From: JBLNDJ01 sp050261515
GTDB taxonomy: Bacteria; Acidobacteriota; Terriglobia; Bryobacterales; Bryobacteraceae
Reading direction: 5' to 3'
DNA length: 64,000 bases
Assembly (NCBI GenBank): GCA_050261515.1
Contig: JBLNDJ010000015.1
Coordinates: forward strand, 62,001 to 126,000
Below are positions 1 to 9,140 of the stretch, in pieces. The notes below the pieces were generated by a model that made no database searches, was not told the origin of the DNA, and saw nothing but the letters and a program-made list of their open reading frames with translations. Both the position numbers and the translations under genes were made by a program. The stretch's first letter is position 1; every line of letters starts with the position of its first letter.

Positions 1-1142
1 TTGCGCTCGGTGACGTCGGCGAGGACGACGGCAAACTGGCCGTTGCCGAGCGAGAAAGCAGAGACGCTCAGGTGCCGGTTGAGCGGCCCGAAGAACGTCT
101 CGAAGGACGCGGGCTGTCCGGTAGCCACCACGCGCGAATAGTGATCGAGAAAGGGCGCCACGCCGGTGCCGTAGATCTCCGAGCCAAGCCGGCCGATAAC
201 GGCTTCGCGCCTGAGGCCGGTGTGGCTCGAGAACGCGGGGTTGACGTCGGTGATCCGGTAATCGATCACCGTGCCCTGCGCGCCGTAGACCGCGTCGTGG
301 ATGGCGACGCCCTCGCGCATGTTCTCGAACAGCGAGCGGTACTTCGATTCGCTGGTGCGGAGCTGCTGCTCCATGCGGTAGCGGTCGGTGGCATCGCGGA
401 TGATGGAGATCAGGACGCGCTCGCCATCCACCTCGGTGGCCTGCGCGTTCACTTCGACCGCGAAGCGCGTGCCGTCCTTGCGCACGTGCAGGGTCTCGAA
501 CAGAATGCCGGCCTTCCAGGCGCGTTCGAGATCGGCGCGGATGCCGGCGCGGCGCTCGGGCGGGCGCAGGTCGCGCAGCGTGAGCTTCAGGATCTCGGCC
601 CGCTTGTAGCCGTACATCTTTTCGGCGGCGCTGTTGGCTTCGAGGATTTCGCCCTTCGGGCCCACCAGTAAGATCGCGTCGCGCGCGTTTTCCGAGAGCA
701 GTTCGTGGCGCCGGAGCGCGTTCTCGGCGAGCTTGTGCGCGGTGATGTCGGTGCAGCTTCCGATGTGGCCCTGGTAGCGGCCCGCGGCGTCGAACATCGG
801 GTTGGCGCGGTCGATGACCCAGCGGTACTGGCCGTCGTGGCGCCTGAGGCGGTATTCGGTCTCGAAAAACTGCTGCGTGCGGACTGCTGTCTGGAACACC
901 TCGAGACAGGACGCGAGATCGTCGGGATGAACGTTGCGTATCCAGCCGTCGCCCAGTTCCTCGTCGAGCGTGCGGCCGGTGAAGCGCAGCCATCCACGGT
1001 TCAAGTAATCACACTTGCCGTCCGGCCCGGAGCGCCAAATCAGGGTTGGCAGCTCATCCAGGTGGGCGAGCGAGTGATCGATCGCTCGAACCAATACCGT
1101 GGCGATGCGGTCAGTCCTTGGCAATTTGATACAGAGTATCAC
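1..1142 (-). CDS. PAS-domain sensor protein, C-terminus beyond window edge
   Basis: About 380 residues are visible, all PAS/PAC sensor modules. The first (near residues 20-135) has a PAS_3-like core with YRWVIDRANP and a PAC end GSCTDIT. The second (about 145-255) contains EANSAAEKMYGY and a RKDG hairpin. The third (from about 265) begins SKYRSLFENMREG and ends VVLADVTER at the window edge. Modules of this type normally precede a histidine kinase or GGDEF output, which would lie outside the window. I chose GTG at 1142 because no ATG exists in frame before the first PAS domain; a TTG at 1124 is an alternative. No membrane segment is seen, so it is probably cytoplasmic. The ligand is unknown. 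Confidence 0.8.
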   Translation of the reverse strand, partial: MILCIKLPRTDRIATVLVRAIDHSLAHLDELPTLIWRSGPDGKCDYLNRGWLRFTGRTLDEELGDGWIRNVHPDDLASCLEVFQTAVRTQQFFETEYRLRRHDGQYRWVIDRANPMFDAAGRYQGHIGSCTDITAHKLAENALRRHELLSENARDAILLVGPKGEILEANSAAEKMYGYKRAEILKLTLRDLRPPERRAGIRADLERAWKAGILFETLHVRKDGTRFAVEVNAQATEVDGERVLISIIRDATDRYRMEQQLRTSESKYRSLFENMREGVAIHDAVYGAQGTVIDYRITDVNPAFSSHTGLRREAVIGRLGSEIYGTGVAPFLDHYSRVVATGQPASFETFFGPLNRHLSVSAFSLGNGQFAVVLADVTER

Positions 1143-1191
1143 ATCGCCTTGTCGCGATTTACTTGAAAGTTAGGTGACTTACATATAAGTC

Positions 1192-1226
1192 GTACTAGTA
1201 ATACGGGGGTCTAAGTACTGGGATTT
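1192..1226. promoter_or_regulatory. AT-rich upstream region with palindromic TACTAGTA and a small hairpin
   Basis: The stretch between the PAS gene start and the SEC-C gene end is much more AT-rich than its surroundings. It contains the palindrome TACTAGTA (1193-1200) about 50 bases upstream of the PAS start, and close by CTGGGA-TTTACG-TCCCAG (1218-1235), a perfect 6-bp stem. A similar TACTAAGTAC lies upstream of the PEP-CTERM gene at 38973-38982. The position suits an operator or promoter of the PAS gene, but no factor can be named. Confidence 0.3.
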
Positions 1227-1335
1227 ACGTCCCAGGGAGATAGTATCGAAAGGAATTAACCCACATTGGGGGTGGAAGCAGATTACAAATGCGGGGAGAG
1301 TCATCAGCCAGCAGGGGCCGATGACCCGTAAAAAC

Positions 1336-2841
<1,506 letters not shown>

Positions 2842-2860
2842 GATGTATGCTACCTAATCA

Positions 2861-3619
2861 ATGTCAAAAGTATCGCGCAAGCCCTGGATGCTCTACGGCG
2901 TCATCCTGGTCGTCTGGAGTGCGGGCGGGCTCACCGTTCTGGCAGCGGCCCCTGCGTTCGTTCACGCGGCCGTGGCGAAGTATCGCACGACCTTTGCAAC
3001 GCGATCCATAATCAACGGCTATCTCCGCGATCATTCCCAGCGGAAATTGCAGATCGGCGCCGGAGGCAACAACATGACGGGGTGGCTGAACACCGACATC
3101 GAGCCCGAGGACGGCCAGGCGTACCTCGATGCAACCGCGCGATTCCCGCTTCCCGACCGCTCGTTCAACTACATCTACAGCGAACATGTGATTGAGCACC
3201 TCGGCTACGATGGTGCGCTTACTATGCTTCGGGAATGCCATCGCGTGCTCGCTCCCGGGGGCAGGCTTCGCGTGGCGACTCCGAACCTGCTGAAATTCGT
3301 CGCATTGTTCCAGGAAGGCCGTTCCGAAGAGGCGCAGCGGTATATTCCGGAAAAGCTCAGAGTGCACCAATGGCCCCAGACAGCCAGCCCCGAGTGCCTC
3401 ATTCTCAATCTCCAGCTCAGAAGTTGGGGGCACCAGTTCGTGTTCGACCCCAAAACGCTCTCTGACCTCCTGTCTCATGCCGGATTCGACAAGGTCGCCG
3501 AAGTCCGCTGCGGCGAAAGCGGCGATGCGGCACTGCGAGGGCTGGAAGAGCGGCAAAGGACGGGGTTTCGCAACATAAACGGTTACGAGACGATGGTTTT
3601 CGAGGCCGTCCGGAACTGA
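2861..3619 (+). CDS. Membrane-anchored SAM-dependent methyltransferase
   Basis: The 252-residue product starts with a basic stretch and one hydrophobic segment (residues about 10-38), so it is probably anchored in the inner membrane. A class I methyltransferase fold follows. KLQIGAGGNNMTGWLNTDIEP corresponds to motif I and the acidic end of the second strand. SFNYIYSEHVIEHL and ECHRVLAPGGRLRVATPN match the Methyltransf_11 pattern common in polysaccharide and glycolipid biosynthesis. The substrate cannot be deduced. The 3' end faces the ribosomal operon across a GGGGCAGG palindrome at 3626-3648. Confidence 0.8.
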   Translation: MSKVSRKPWMLYGVILVVWSAGGLTVLAAAPAFVHAAVAKYRTTFATRSIINGYLRDHSQRKLQIGAGGNNMTGWLNTDIEPEDGQAYLDATARFPLPDRSFNYIYSEHVIEHLGYDGALTMLRECHRVLAPGGRLRVATPNLLKFVALFQEGRSEEAQRYIPEKLRVHQWPQTASPECLILNLQLRSWGHQFVFDPKTLSDLLSHAGFDKVAEVRCGESGDAALRGLEERQRTGFRNINGYETMVFEAVRN

Positions 3620-3625
3620 CCGAAC

Positions 3626-3648
3626 GGGGCAGGCGCCGGGCCTGCCCC
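3626..3648. repeat. GGGGCAGG/CCTGCCCC palindrome between convergent genes
   Basis: GGGGCAGGC pairs with GCCTGCCCC around a 5-base loop, lying between the methyltransferase stop (3619) and the rplI stop (3658). There is no T-tract, so classical intrinsic termination is not assured, although the position between two gene ends suits a bidirectional terminator. The same core recurs at 46516-46537 and 50291-50315, so it belongs to a dispersed family. Confidence 0.6.
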
Positions 3649-3657
3649 GCTTCGAGA

Positions 3658-4107
3658 CTACGCTTCTTCGCGGACGACGTTCACGGTGATTTCCACCGTA
3701 ACGTCGCGGTGCAGACGCACGGGCACTTTGTGCTCGCCGAGCTGCCGGATGGGTTCTTCGAGTTGGATTTTGCGGCGCTCGATGTTGTACTTCTGGGCTT
3801 CGAGGGCTTCGGCGATGTCCTTGGCGGTGACGGAGCCGAACAACTGGTCCTGCTCGCCGGCTTTCTGCGCGATCGTGACGACCACGTTAGCCATCATCGT
3901 GCCGAGCTCTTCGGCGGCGGCCTTCTCCTTGGCTTCCTTGCGGAGATGGGCCTGGCGTTCCTGCTCGACGATCTTCTTGTTGGCTTCGGTCGCCTGAACG
4001 GCGAGGCGCCGGGGCAGCAGGAAATTGCGCGCGTAGCCGTCGGCTACCTTGACTACCTGGCCGCGAACGCCCAGTTTCTCGACGTCTTCCCTGAGAATGA
4101 GTTCCAT
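3658..4107 (-). CDS. rplI: 50S ribosomal protein bL9
   Basis: This 149-residue protein has the usual bL9 length. It has the N-terminal RNA-binding domain (MELILREDVEKLGVRGQVVKV and DGYARNFLLPRRLA), a long charged connecting helix (about residues 40-75) and the C-terminal domain ending in the beta-strand VTVEITVNVV. bL9 sits at the base of the L1 stalk on the large subunit and helps keep the reading frame. It is the last gene of the rplY-pth-rpsF-rpsR-rplI run, 25 bases after rpsR. Confidence 0.97.
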   Translation of the reverse strand: MELILREDVEKLGVRGQVVKVADGYARNFLLPRRLAVQATEANKKIVEQERQAHLRKEAKEKAAAEELGTMMANVVVTIAQKAGEQDQLFGSVTAKDIAEALEAQKYNIERRKIQLEEPIRQLGEHKVPVRLHRDVTVEITVNVVREEA

Positions 4108-4132
4108 ATAGGCTTCCTCCTTCGCGTCCCGG

Positions 4133-4432
4133 TTAGATCTTCGGGCTGTAAGGCAGCAGCGCGATGCTGCGCGCCTGCTTGATGGCTTCGCTCAGCCGTT
4201 TCTGGTGCGGCGCGCACACGCCCGACAGGCGCCGAGGCACGATCTTGCCGCGCTCGGTGACGAACGAGTTGAGCATGCGCACGTCTTTGTAGTTGATGTC
4301 GTCGACCTTTTCGACGCAGAACCGGCAGACTTTCTTGCGCCGGAAATACTGTTTCTTGGTGACAACCGCTTTGTCGGTCCCGGTGGGCTGCTGCGAACCG
4401 GGAACGGGCCTTCCGCCTCTGGTCTCCGCCAT
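4133..4432 (-). CDS. rpsR: 30S ribosomal protein bS18
   Basis: The 99-residue product carries the conserved bS18 core: FRRKKVCRFCVEKVDDINYKD with a CxxC pair, then LNSFVTERGKIVPRRLSGVC and HQKRLSEAIKQARSIALLPY. The first 25 residues are a Gly/Pro/Thr-rich extension. bS18 binds bS6 on the platform of the small subunit, and the two genes are adjacent here (3 bases apart), as in most bacteria. The Cys residues suggest a zinc-binding C+ type paralogue. Confidence 0.97.
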   Translation of the reverse strand: MAETRGGRPVPGSQQPTGTDKAVVTKKQYFRRKKVCRFCVEKVDDINYKDVRMLNSFVTERGKIVPRRLSGVCAPHQKRLSEAIKQARSIALLPYSPKI

Positions 4433-4435
4433 GTC

Positions 4436-4891
4436 TTATGCCTCCTTCTCGGCGGACTCGGCCGCCACGGGCTGTGCAGGGGTGGGAGCGGCGGGCTCGG
4501 CCGGAGCGGCGGGCCGCACGGTTGCCGCCACCGATGGGGCCGGAGCGGGCTTGCGCTTGGCGCGCTTCTCGCGCTCTTTCCTGCGCTTCTCGATCTTCTT
4601 CAGCCGCTCGTCGATCCGGACGGTCAGGGACTTCAGGACCATGTCGGAGACGCGGAGGCGGCGCTCGACTTCCTTAATGGTGTCCGGGCCGCAGGTCACT
4701 TGCAGCAGGACGTAGAAGCCTTCATCGCGCTTACCCACGCGATACGCCAGCTTCCGTACACCCCACTTGTCGGCTTTATCCACGGTGCCGCCGCCGGAGA
4801 CGACGATCTGCTTCATCTGTTCGATGAACTGATCGATCTCTTCCTCGGGGGCGTCCGGCCTCGCGATAAACAGTTCTTCGTAAATCCTCAT
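4436..4891 (-). CDS. rpsF: 30S ribosomal protein bS6
   Basis: The first 97 or so residues are a standard bS6 domain (MRIYEELFIARPDAPEEEI, KWGVRKLAYRVGKRDEGFY, VSDMVLKSLTVRID). The remaining roughly 50 residues form a low-complexity Lys/Arg then Ala/Pro-rich tail that is not part of the usual fold. bS6 pairs with bS18 on the 30S platform. Its ATG overlaps the pth stop by four bases (ATGA), so translation is probably coupled to pth. The tail may be disordered. Confidence 0.95.
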   Translation of the reverse strand: MRIYEELFIARPDAPEEEIDQFIEQMKQIVVSGGGTVDKADKWGVRKLAYRVGKRDEGFYVLLQVTCGPDTIKEVERRLRVSDMVLKSLTVRIDERLKKIEKRRKEREKRAKRKPAPAPSVAATVRPAAPAEPAAPTPAQPVAAESAEKEA

Positions 4892-5481
4892 TCGTCCTCG
4901 TTTTCACCTTGGGCGCGACGATTAAACCTCGTCATGGCCTTTTCGGCGCCTTCGGAGATTATGGAAGCGACTGCCTGAACCGCATAGTCCAGAAAGCCGT
5001 CCAGTTCCTTCAGTTGCTCGCGCCGCAGCGGCTTGAGCAAATACGCGGGAGTCGCTCGCTTGACGCCGCCGGGGTCGATGCCCAGGCGGACGCGGGTAAA
5101 CTCGCTCGTCCCGATACATCCGATGACGGACTCCATCCCGTGGTGCCCGCCCGCGGACCCGGCTTTCCGGATCCGCAATGCCGTCCACGGCAGGTCGTGA
5201 TCGTCGTAGACCACCACCAGCCGCGCCGGCGTCAAATCGTTCTTTTCGAGCAGCGGCTTGACGGAAGCGCCGCTCAGGTTCATGTACGTTTGCGGCTTGG
5301 CGAGCAGGACCCGCTGCCCTTCGATCGTGGCCGGCCCGGCGAGCGCCCGGGATTCCTTGCGCGTCACACGCGCCCCGTAGCGCTCCGCCAGCCGGTCGAT
5401 CACCATGAACCCGATGTTGTGCGGCGACAGCTCGTACTCGGGATCCGGGTTGCCGAGTCCGACCACGAGCCAGTCAAACAT
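4888..5481 (-). CDS. pth: Peptidyl-tRNA hydrolase
   Basis: Pth cleaves the ester bond of peptidyl-tRNAs dropped by ribosomes and recycles the tRNA. The 197-residue protein shows the family signatures: VGLGNPDPEYELSPHNIGF near the N-terminus (with the Asn and catalytic His), PQTYMNLSGASV, VVYDDHDLPW and KAGSAGGHHGMESV. Length is normal. It lies between rplY and rpsF, a widespread bacterial arrangement, and its stop overlaps the rpsF start. Confidence 0.97.
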   Translation of the reverse strand: MFDWLVVGLGNPDPEYELSPHNIGFMVIDRLAERYGARVTRKESRALAGPATIEGQRVLLAKPQTYMNLSGASVKPLLEKNDLTPARLVVVYDDHDLPWTALRIRKAGSAGGHHGMESVIGCIGTSEFTRVRLGIDPGGVKRATPAYLLKPLRREQLKELDGFLDYAVQAVASIISEGAEKAMTRFNRRAQGENEDE

Positions 5482-5499
5482 CCGCCCACCACAAAAGGG

Positions 5500-6198
5500 C
5501 TACTTCTTCTTGCCCTTCTCCTCGGCCGCGGCCTCCTCTTCCTTCTTGCCCTTCTTGATCACTTCCGGCTCGGAGCCAGTCGCGCCGGCCGGGGAAGCGG
5601 CTTCCGGCGTCGCAGCAGCCGGGGCTTCCTCTTCCTGCCGCAGCGCGACGACGTGCGCGATCACGTTATCGGGCGAACTCATGAGCTTCACCCCGGCGGC
5701 GAGCGGAATATCGCCCGCGCGGAGGCTCTGGCCGATCATGAGCTCGGTGACGTCGAGCGAGTAGCTTTCCGGAATGTCCTCGGGGAGGCACTCGACGGTG
5801 ACCTCGCGCGTGACGATCTCGAGCAGGCCGTCCTGCTGCTTGACGCCCTTGGGCTCGCCGTGCGTGGTGACCGGCACCGAGACGACGATGCGCTTGGTCA
5901 GGTCGATGCGCTTGAGGTCCGCGTGCAGCAGCGTGTCCTTGAAAGGGTCGTACTGGTAATCGACGATCATGGCCGGCGTGACGCCGCTGCCCTCGATGCC
6001 GACGTTGAAGATGGTGTTGTGGCCGGACTTGCTGTGCAGAATCTTTTCCAGCTCTTTAGGGTTGACCGCCACGGCGACGGGCTCCTGGAAGGCGCCGTAG
6101 ACGATGGCCGGGATCAAACCGCGCTGGCGCAGACGGCGTGCTGCGTTTTTGCCCCGCTGCGGACGCTGTTCGGCCGCAACAGTGATATCTTTACGCAC
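5500..6198 (-). CDS. rplY: 50S ribosomal protein bL25 (long CTC/TL5 type)
   Basis: The 232-residue product is the long form of bL25. An N-terminal 5S-rRNA-binding domain (about residues 1-95, starting with RPQRGKNAARRLRQRG) is followed by the beta-rich TL5/CTC domain (GEPKGVKQQDGLLEIVTREV, LPEDIPESYSLDVTEL) and an Ala/Glu/Lys-rich tail from about residue 185. The start is GTG at 6198, supported by AAGGAG eight bases upstream. It is the first gene of the translation section downstream of prs. Confidence 0.95.
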   Translation of the reverse strand: MRKDITVAAEQRPQRGKNAARRLRQRGLIPAIVYGAFQEPVAVAVNPKELEKILHSKSGHNTIFNVGIEGSGVTPAMIVDYQYDPFKDTLLHADLKRIDLTKRIVVSVPVTTHGEPKGVKQQDGLLEIVTREVTVECLPEDIPESYSLDVTELMIGQSLRAGDIPLAAGVKLMSSPDNVIAHVVALRQEEEAPAAATPEAASPAGATGSEPEVIKKGKKEEEAAAEEKGKKK

Positions 6199-6273
6199 TG
6201 AACAATCTCCTTAATCACCGGTTCGCAAGTCCGCCCTGGGGACGTGGGTTGCGTTGGCCGGCAAAATTCTTTT

Positions 6274-6294
6274 GGCGGACCAGGGGGGTCCGCC
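6274..6294. repeat. Hairpin directly after prs
   Basis: GGCGGACC and GGTCCGCC form a perfect 8-bp stem with a 5-base loop, immediately after the prs stop codon and before rplY. No T-run follows on the minus strand, so it may be an mRNA-stabilising or attenuating hairpin, or a copy of a dispersed palindrome, rather than a strong terminator. Confidence 0.5.
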
Positions 6295-7266
6295 CTAAAT
6301 AAATAACCTGCTGACGCTCGTTTCCTCGTGAATCGACTGGATAGCCCTCGCGAGCAGGGGCGCCACCGACAGCGTCCGGATCTTGCCTGACCGGCGCGCA
6401 TCTTCGGCGAGCGGGATCGAGTTCGTCAGCACCACTTCCACAATTCCGGACTTCCCGATGCGTTCGAGCGCCGGGTTGGACAGCACGGCATGCGTGGCCG
6501 CCGCCCGTACGCTGCGGGCTCCGGCGGCCAGGAGCGCCTCGGCTCCTTTGACCAGCGTGCCCGCCGTGTCGATCAGGTCGTCGAACATCAAACAATCCTT
6601 ACCTTCGACGTCGCCGATGATGTGCATAACCTCGGCGACGTTCACATCGTCGCGGCGCTTGTCGATGATGGCCAGAGGCGCAGTCATCCGCTTCGCCAGC
6701 GCCCGGGCCCGCTCGACGCCGCCCGCATCGGGGGAAACGACGATCGTTTCCGGCGTCTGAAGCGGCTTCAGGTATTCGATCATGACGGGCGTCGCAAACA
6801 GGTGGTCCACCGGAATGTCGAAGAACCCCTGGATTTGCGCGGCGTGAAGGTCCAGGGCCAAAATCCGGTCCGCTCCGGCCTTCTCGAGCAACTTGGCGAC
6901 GAGTTTCGCCGAAATGGGGACGCGCGGCTTGTCCTTGCGGTCCTGCCTGGCGTACCCATAGTAGGGTAACACCGCTGTGATGCGGTCCGCTGAAGCGCGC
7001 TTGAGCGCGTCGATCATCAGCAGGAGCTCCATCAGGTTGCGGTCGACCGGCTTGCAGGTGGGCTGGACCACGAAAACGTCGGCGCCGCGAACGTTTTCCT
7101 GGATCTGAAGGTAGATCTCGCCGTCGGCGAAGTTCTTCACCGAAGCGGCGCCGAGCGGCAACTCGAGCACGTCGCAGATTTCCTGCGCCAGTGCCGGGTT
7201 CGCTTTACCGGTGAATACTTTGATGCGCTCGGAGTCCATCATGCGAATTGACTTTGGGGCGGCCAT
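6295..7266 (-). CDS. prs: Ribose-phosphate pyrophosphokinase
   Basis: The enzyme makes PRPP from ribose 5-phosphate and ATP for purine, pyrimidine, NAD, His and Trp synthesis. Seen are KVFTGKANPALAQEI, the PRPP-synthetase segment DLHAAQIQGFFDIPVDHL, the flexible-loop region KRRDDVNVAEV and the PRPP loop CLMFDDLIDTAGT. I kept ATG 7266 (323 residues) because a GGAAA stretch precedes it. ATG 7242 would give 315 residues and an ATGA overlap with the ispE stop, and is equally reasonable. The neighbour apt also uses PRPP. Confidence 0.95.
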   Translation of the reverse strand: MAAPKSIRMMDSERIKVFTGKANPALAQEICDVLELPLGAASVKNFADGEIYLQIQENVRGADVFVVQPTCKPVDRNLMELLLMIDALKRASADRITAVLPYYGYARQDRKDKPRVPISAKLVAKLLEKAGADRILALDLHAAQIQGFFDIPVDHLFATPVMIEYLKPLQTPETIVVSPDAGGVERARALAKRMTAPLAIIDKRRDDVNVAEVMHIIGDVEGKDCLMFDDLIDTAGTLVKGAEALLAAGARSVRAAATHAVLSNPALERIGKSGIVEVVLTNSIPLAEDARRSGKIRTLSVAPLLARAIQSIHEETSVSRLFI

Positions 7267-8198
7267 ACGTTTTCCGCGGTGCCGAGCCGGCGCCGCCAGA
7301 GCGCACGGTAGGCTGCCCGCGTCACGAATCGAATGGGAAACACCTCTTCCTTTCCAAAAAACTTCCTTGCGCGTTCGGCCTGCTCGCGGGTTTCGAAGAC
7401 ACCGTACAGCGCGGAACCGCTGCCGCTGAGCATGGCCGGCCTTGCGCCGAGTTTTCCGAGCTGACGTTTGAGAGACCCAAGCCGCGGATGCTGGCGGAAA
7501 ACGACTGTTTCAAAATCGTTGCCGGACAGTCGCGCGGATACCCCGTCATCCTCCCAAACAAAAGACTGGAAACTACTTATCATATTTTGTGGTGGTTCGG
7601 AAGTCAACCGGCGCGCGGCGGCCTCGCGGGCGGCGTCGAGATCGCGGTAGGCCTGAGGGGTCGAAACATGAATGCCGGGAGCGATGACGAGGCCGTACGC
7701 AGCGCGGCGGTCGGGCAGCGGATAGAGTTCGGTGCCGCGGCCGAGCGCGACGGCGGTTCCTCCGAGCAGGAAGAACGGGACGTCGCTGCCGAGGCACGCC
7801 GCGAGTTCCGACAGCGTGGCCAGCGCCAGCGCGCGGCCGGCGAGCGCAGGCAGCGCAAGCAGGACGGCGGCGGCGTCGCTCGAGCCTCCGCCCAGGCCGG
7901 CACCCATCGGGATGCGCTTGGTGAGCCGCATCTCGACGCGGCCCGTGCGGCGCATGGCGTCGAGCGCGAGTTGCGCGGCGCGCTCGACGAGGTTGCCGCC
8001 GGGGATATCCACGTTGCAGGCGACGGCGATGCTCGTGCGGCGGGCTGGCGTGAAAGCGATATGGAGCGTGTCGGCGAGCGAGACGGTCTGGAAAACGGTG
8101 CGCAGCTCGTGGTAGCCGTCCGGCCGCGTTCCGAGCACCTTCAGGGCAAGGTTGATTTTCGCGAGCGCGCGGACTCGGGCGCTACGGGCGTTGGGCAT
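7239..8198 (-). CDS. ispE: 4-diphosphocytidyl-2-C-methyl-D-erythritol kinase
   Basis: IspE is the GHMP kinase of the MEP isoprenoid pathway, phosphorylating CDP-ME. The 319-residue protein shows ALAKINLALKVLGTRPDGYHEL at the N-terminus, the GHMP ATP-binding loop KRIPMGAGLGGGSSDAA and the C-terminal SGSGSALYGVF. The frame is open further upstream, but ATG 8198 overlaps the apt stop (TGATG) and starts just before the conserved core, so I prefer it. It overlaps the prs start by 28 bases. Confidence 0.95.
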   Translation of the reverse strand: MPNARSARVRALAKINLALKVLGTRPDGYHELRTVFQTVSLADTLHIAFTPARRTSIAVACNVDIPGGNLVERAAQLALDAMRRTGRVEMRLTKRIPMGAGLGGGSSDAAAVLLALPALAGRALALATLSELAACLGSDVPFFLLGGTAVALGRGTELYPLPDRRAAYGLVIAPGIHVSTPQAYRDLDAAREAAARRLTSEPPQNMISSFQSFVWEDDGVSARLSGNDFETVVFRQHPRLGSLKRQLGKLGARPAMLSGSGSALYGVFETREQAERARKFFGKEEVFPIRFVTRAAYRALWRRRLGTAENVWPPQSQFA

Positions 8199-8737
8199 CA
8201 CTTCTCGTACTTGATCAGCGAGAAGACGTCGTAGCCCGAGAGCTTCGCGGCGCCGTTCAGGTATAGCAGCTCGAGGACGAAGGCGACGCCGCACACGCGG
8301 CCTCCGACGTTCTCGACCAGTTTCGTCACCGCGCGGGCGGTGCCGCCGGTGGCGAGCACGTCATCAACGATCAGGACGTTCTGGCCGCTCACGATCGCGT
8401 CCTGGTGGATCTCGAGCTTGTCGGTTCCGTATTCGAGCTCGTACTCGATGGAGACGATTTCGGCGGGGAGCTTCTTCGGCTTGCGCACGGGGACGAAGCC
8501 GGTGCCGAGCGCGTAGGCGAGCGCCGGGCCGAAGATGAAGCCGCGGGCTTCGATGCCGAGCACGACGTCGATTCTCGCGTGCTGGTAATGCTCTTTCAGC
8601 GAATCGATGGTCAGCCGCAAGCCGGCCTTGTCCTTGAGCAGCGTCGTGATGTCGTAGAAGTTGATGCCGGGCTTGGGGAAGTTGGGGACTTCGCGGATCA
8701 GCTTCTTGAGATCGGGAACTACCAGCAGGTCGCTCAT
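8198..8737 (-). CDS. apt: Adenine phosphoribosyltransferase
   Basis: Apt salvages adenine with PRPP to AMP in the cytoplasm. The 179-residue protein has normal length and shows REVPNFPKPGINFYDITTLL, the family segment EARGFIFGPALAYALG, PRKPKKLPAE and the PRPP motif VLIVDDVLATGGTA. Its start overlaps the acyP stop by four bases and its stop overlaps the ispE start, so acyP, apt, ispE and prs are likely co-transcribed. Confidence 0.97.
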   Translation of the reverse strand: MSDLLVVPDLKKLIREVPNFPKPGINFYDITTLLKDKAGLRLTIDSLKEHYQHARIDVVLGIEARGFIFGPALAYALGTGFVPVRKPKKLPAEIVSIEYELEYGTDKLEIHQDAIVSGQNVLIVDDVLATGGTARAVTKLVENVGGRVCGVAFVLELLYLNGAAKLSGYDVFSLIKYEK

Positions 8738-9036
8738 GAAAAGTACTCGATATGGAAACCACTGTACTCTAGCACCGCGGCTTCCCTTTCTTCAACGCCG
8801 CGGACGTCGGCTAGGCGCGGCCCCATGCGGAGGAGGCCGGCGAGCTCGGAGAGCTGGGCCTCGGTGCCGACGGCGTAGACCTCCACGCGGCCGTCTTCGA
8901 GGTTGCGCGTGTAGCCGGTGACGCCGAGCTCGCCGGCAGCGCGCTCGACGAAGTAGCGAAAACCGACGCCCTGCACGCGTCCCTGTATGTAATACGTGCG
9001 GGCGGTGCGGGGGCCGGATTTCCTGGGGTGGGACAT
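8734..9036 (-). CDS. acyP: Acylphosphatase
   Basis: This small enzyme hydrolyses carboxyl-phosphate bonds of acyl phosphates. The signature YYIQGRVQGVGFRYFVERAA holds the catalytic Arg, and GYTRNLEDGRVEVYAVG holds the catalytic Asn. The frame extends upstream to 9099, but ATG 9036 gives a normal 100-residue protein and the upstream residues do not resemble the family. It is the first gene of the minus-strand operon and is divergent from the permease at 9141. Confidence 0.93.
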   Translation of the reverse strand: MSHPRKSGPRTARTYYIQGRVQGVGFRYFVERAAGELGVTGYTRNLEDGRVEVYAVGTEAQLSELAGLLRMGPRLADVRGVEEREAAVLEYSGFHIEYFS

Positions 9037-9140
9037 AAACTTTTTATCGTAGCTCGCCGCGGCCGGAAGCTGGCTGACAACCCGCTGCGGGCCTGGCAAT
9101 CCGCCCTACACAAACCTGCCATGCTGATAGCGGGGGCTCC

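Noticed and set aside
9037..9140. c-di-AMP (ydaO-type) riboswitch upstream of the KimA-like gene
   Set aside because: The leader is only about 100 bases and lacks the conserved GGG-rich ydaO core and pseudo-symmetry.
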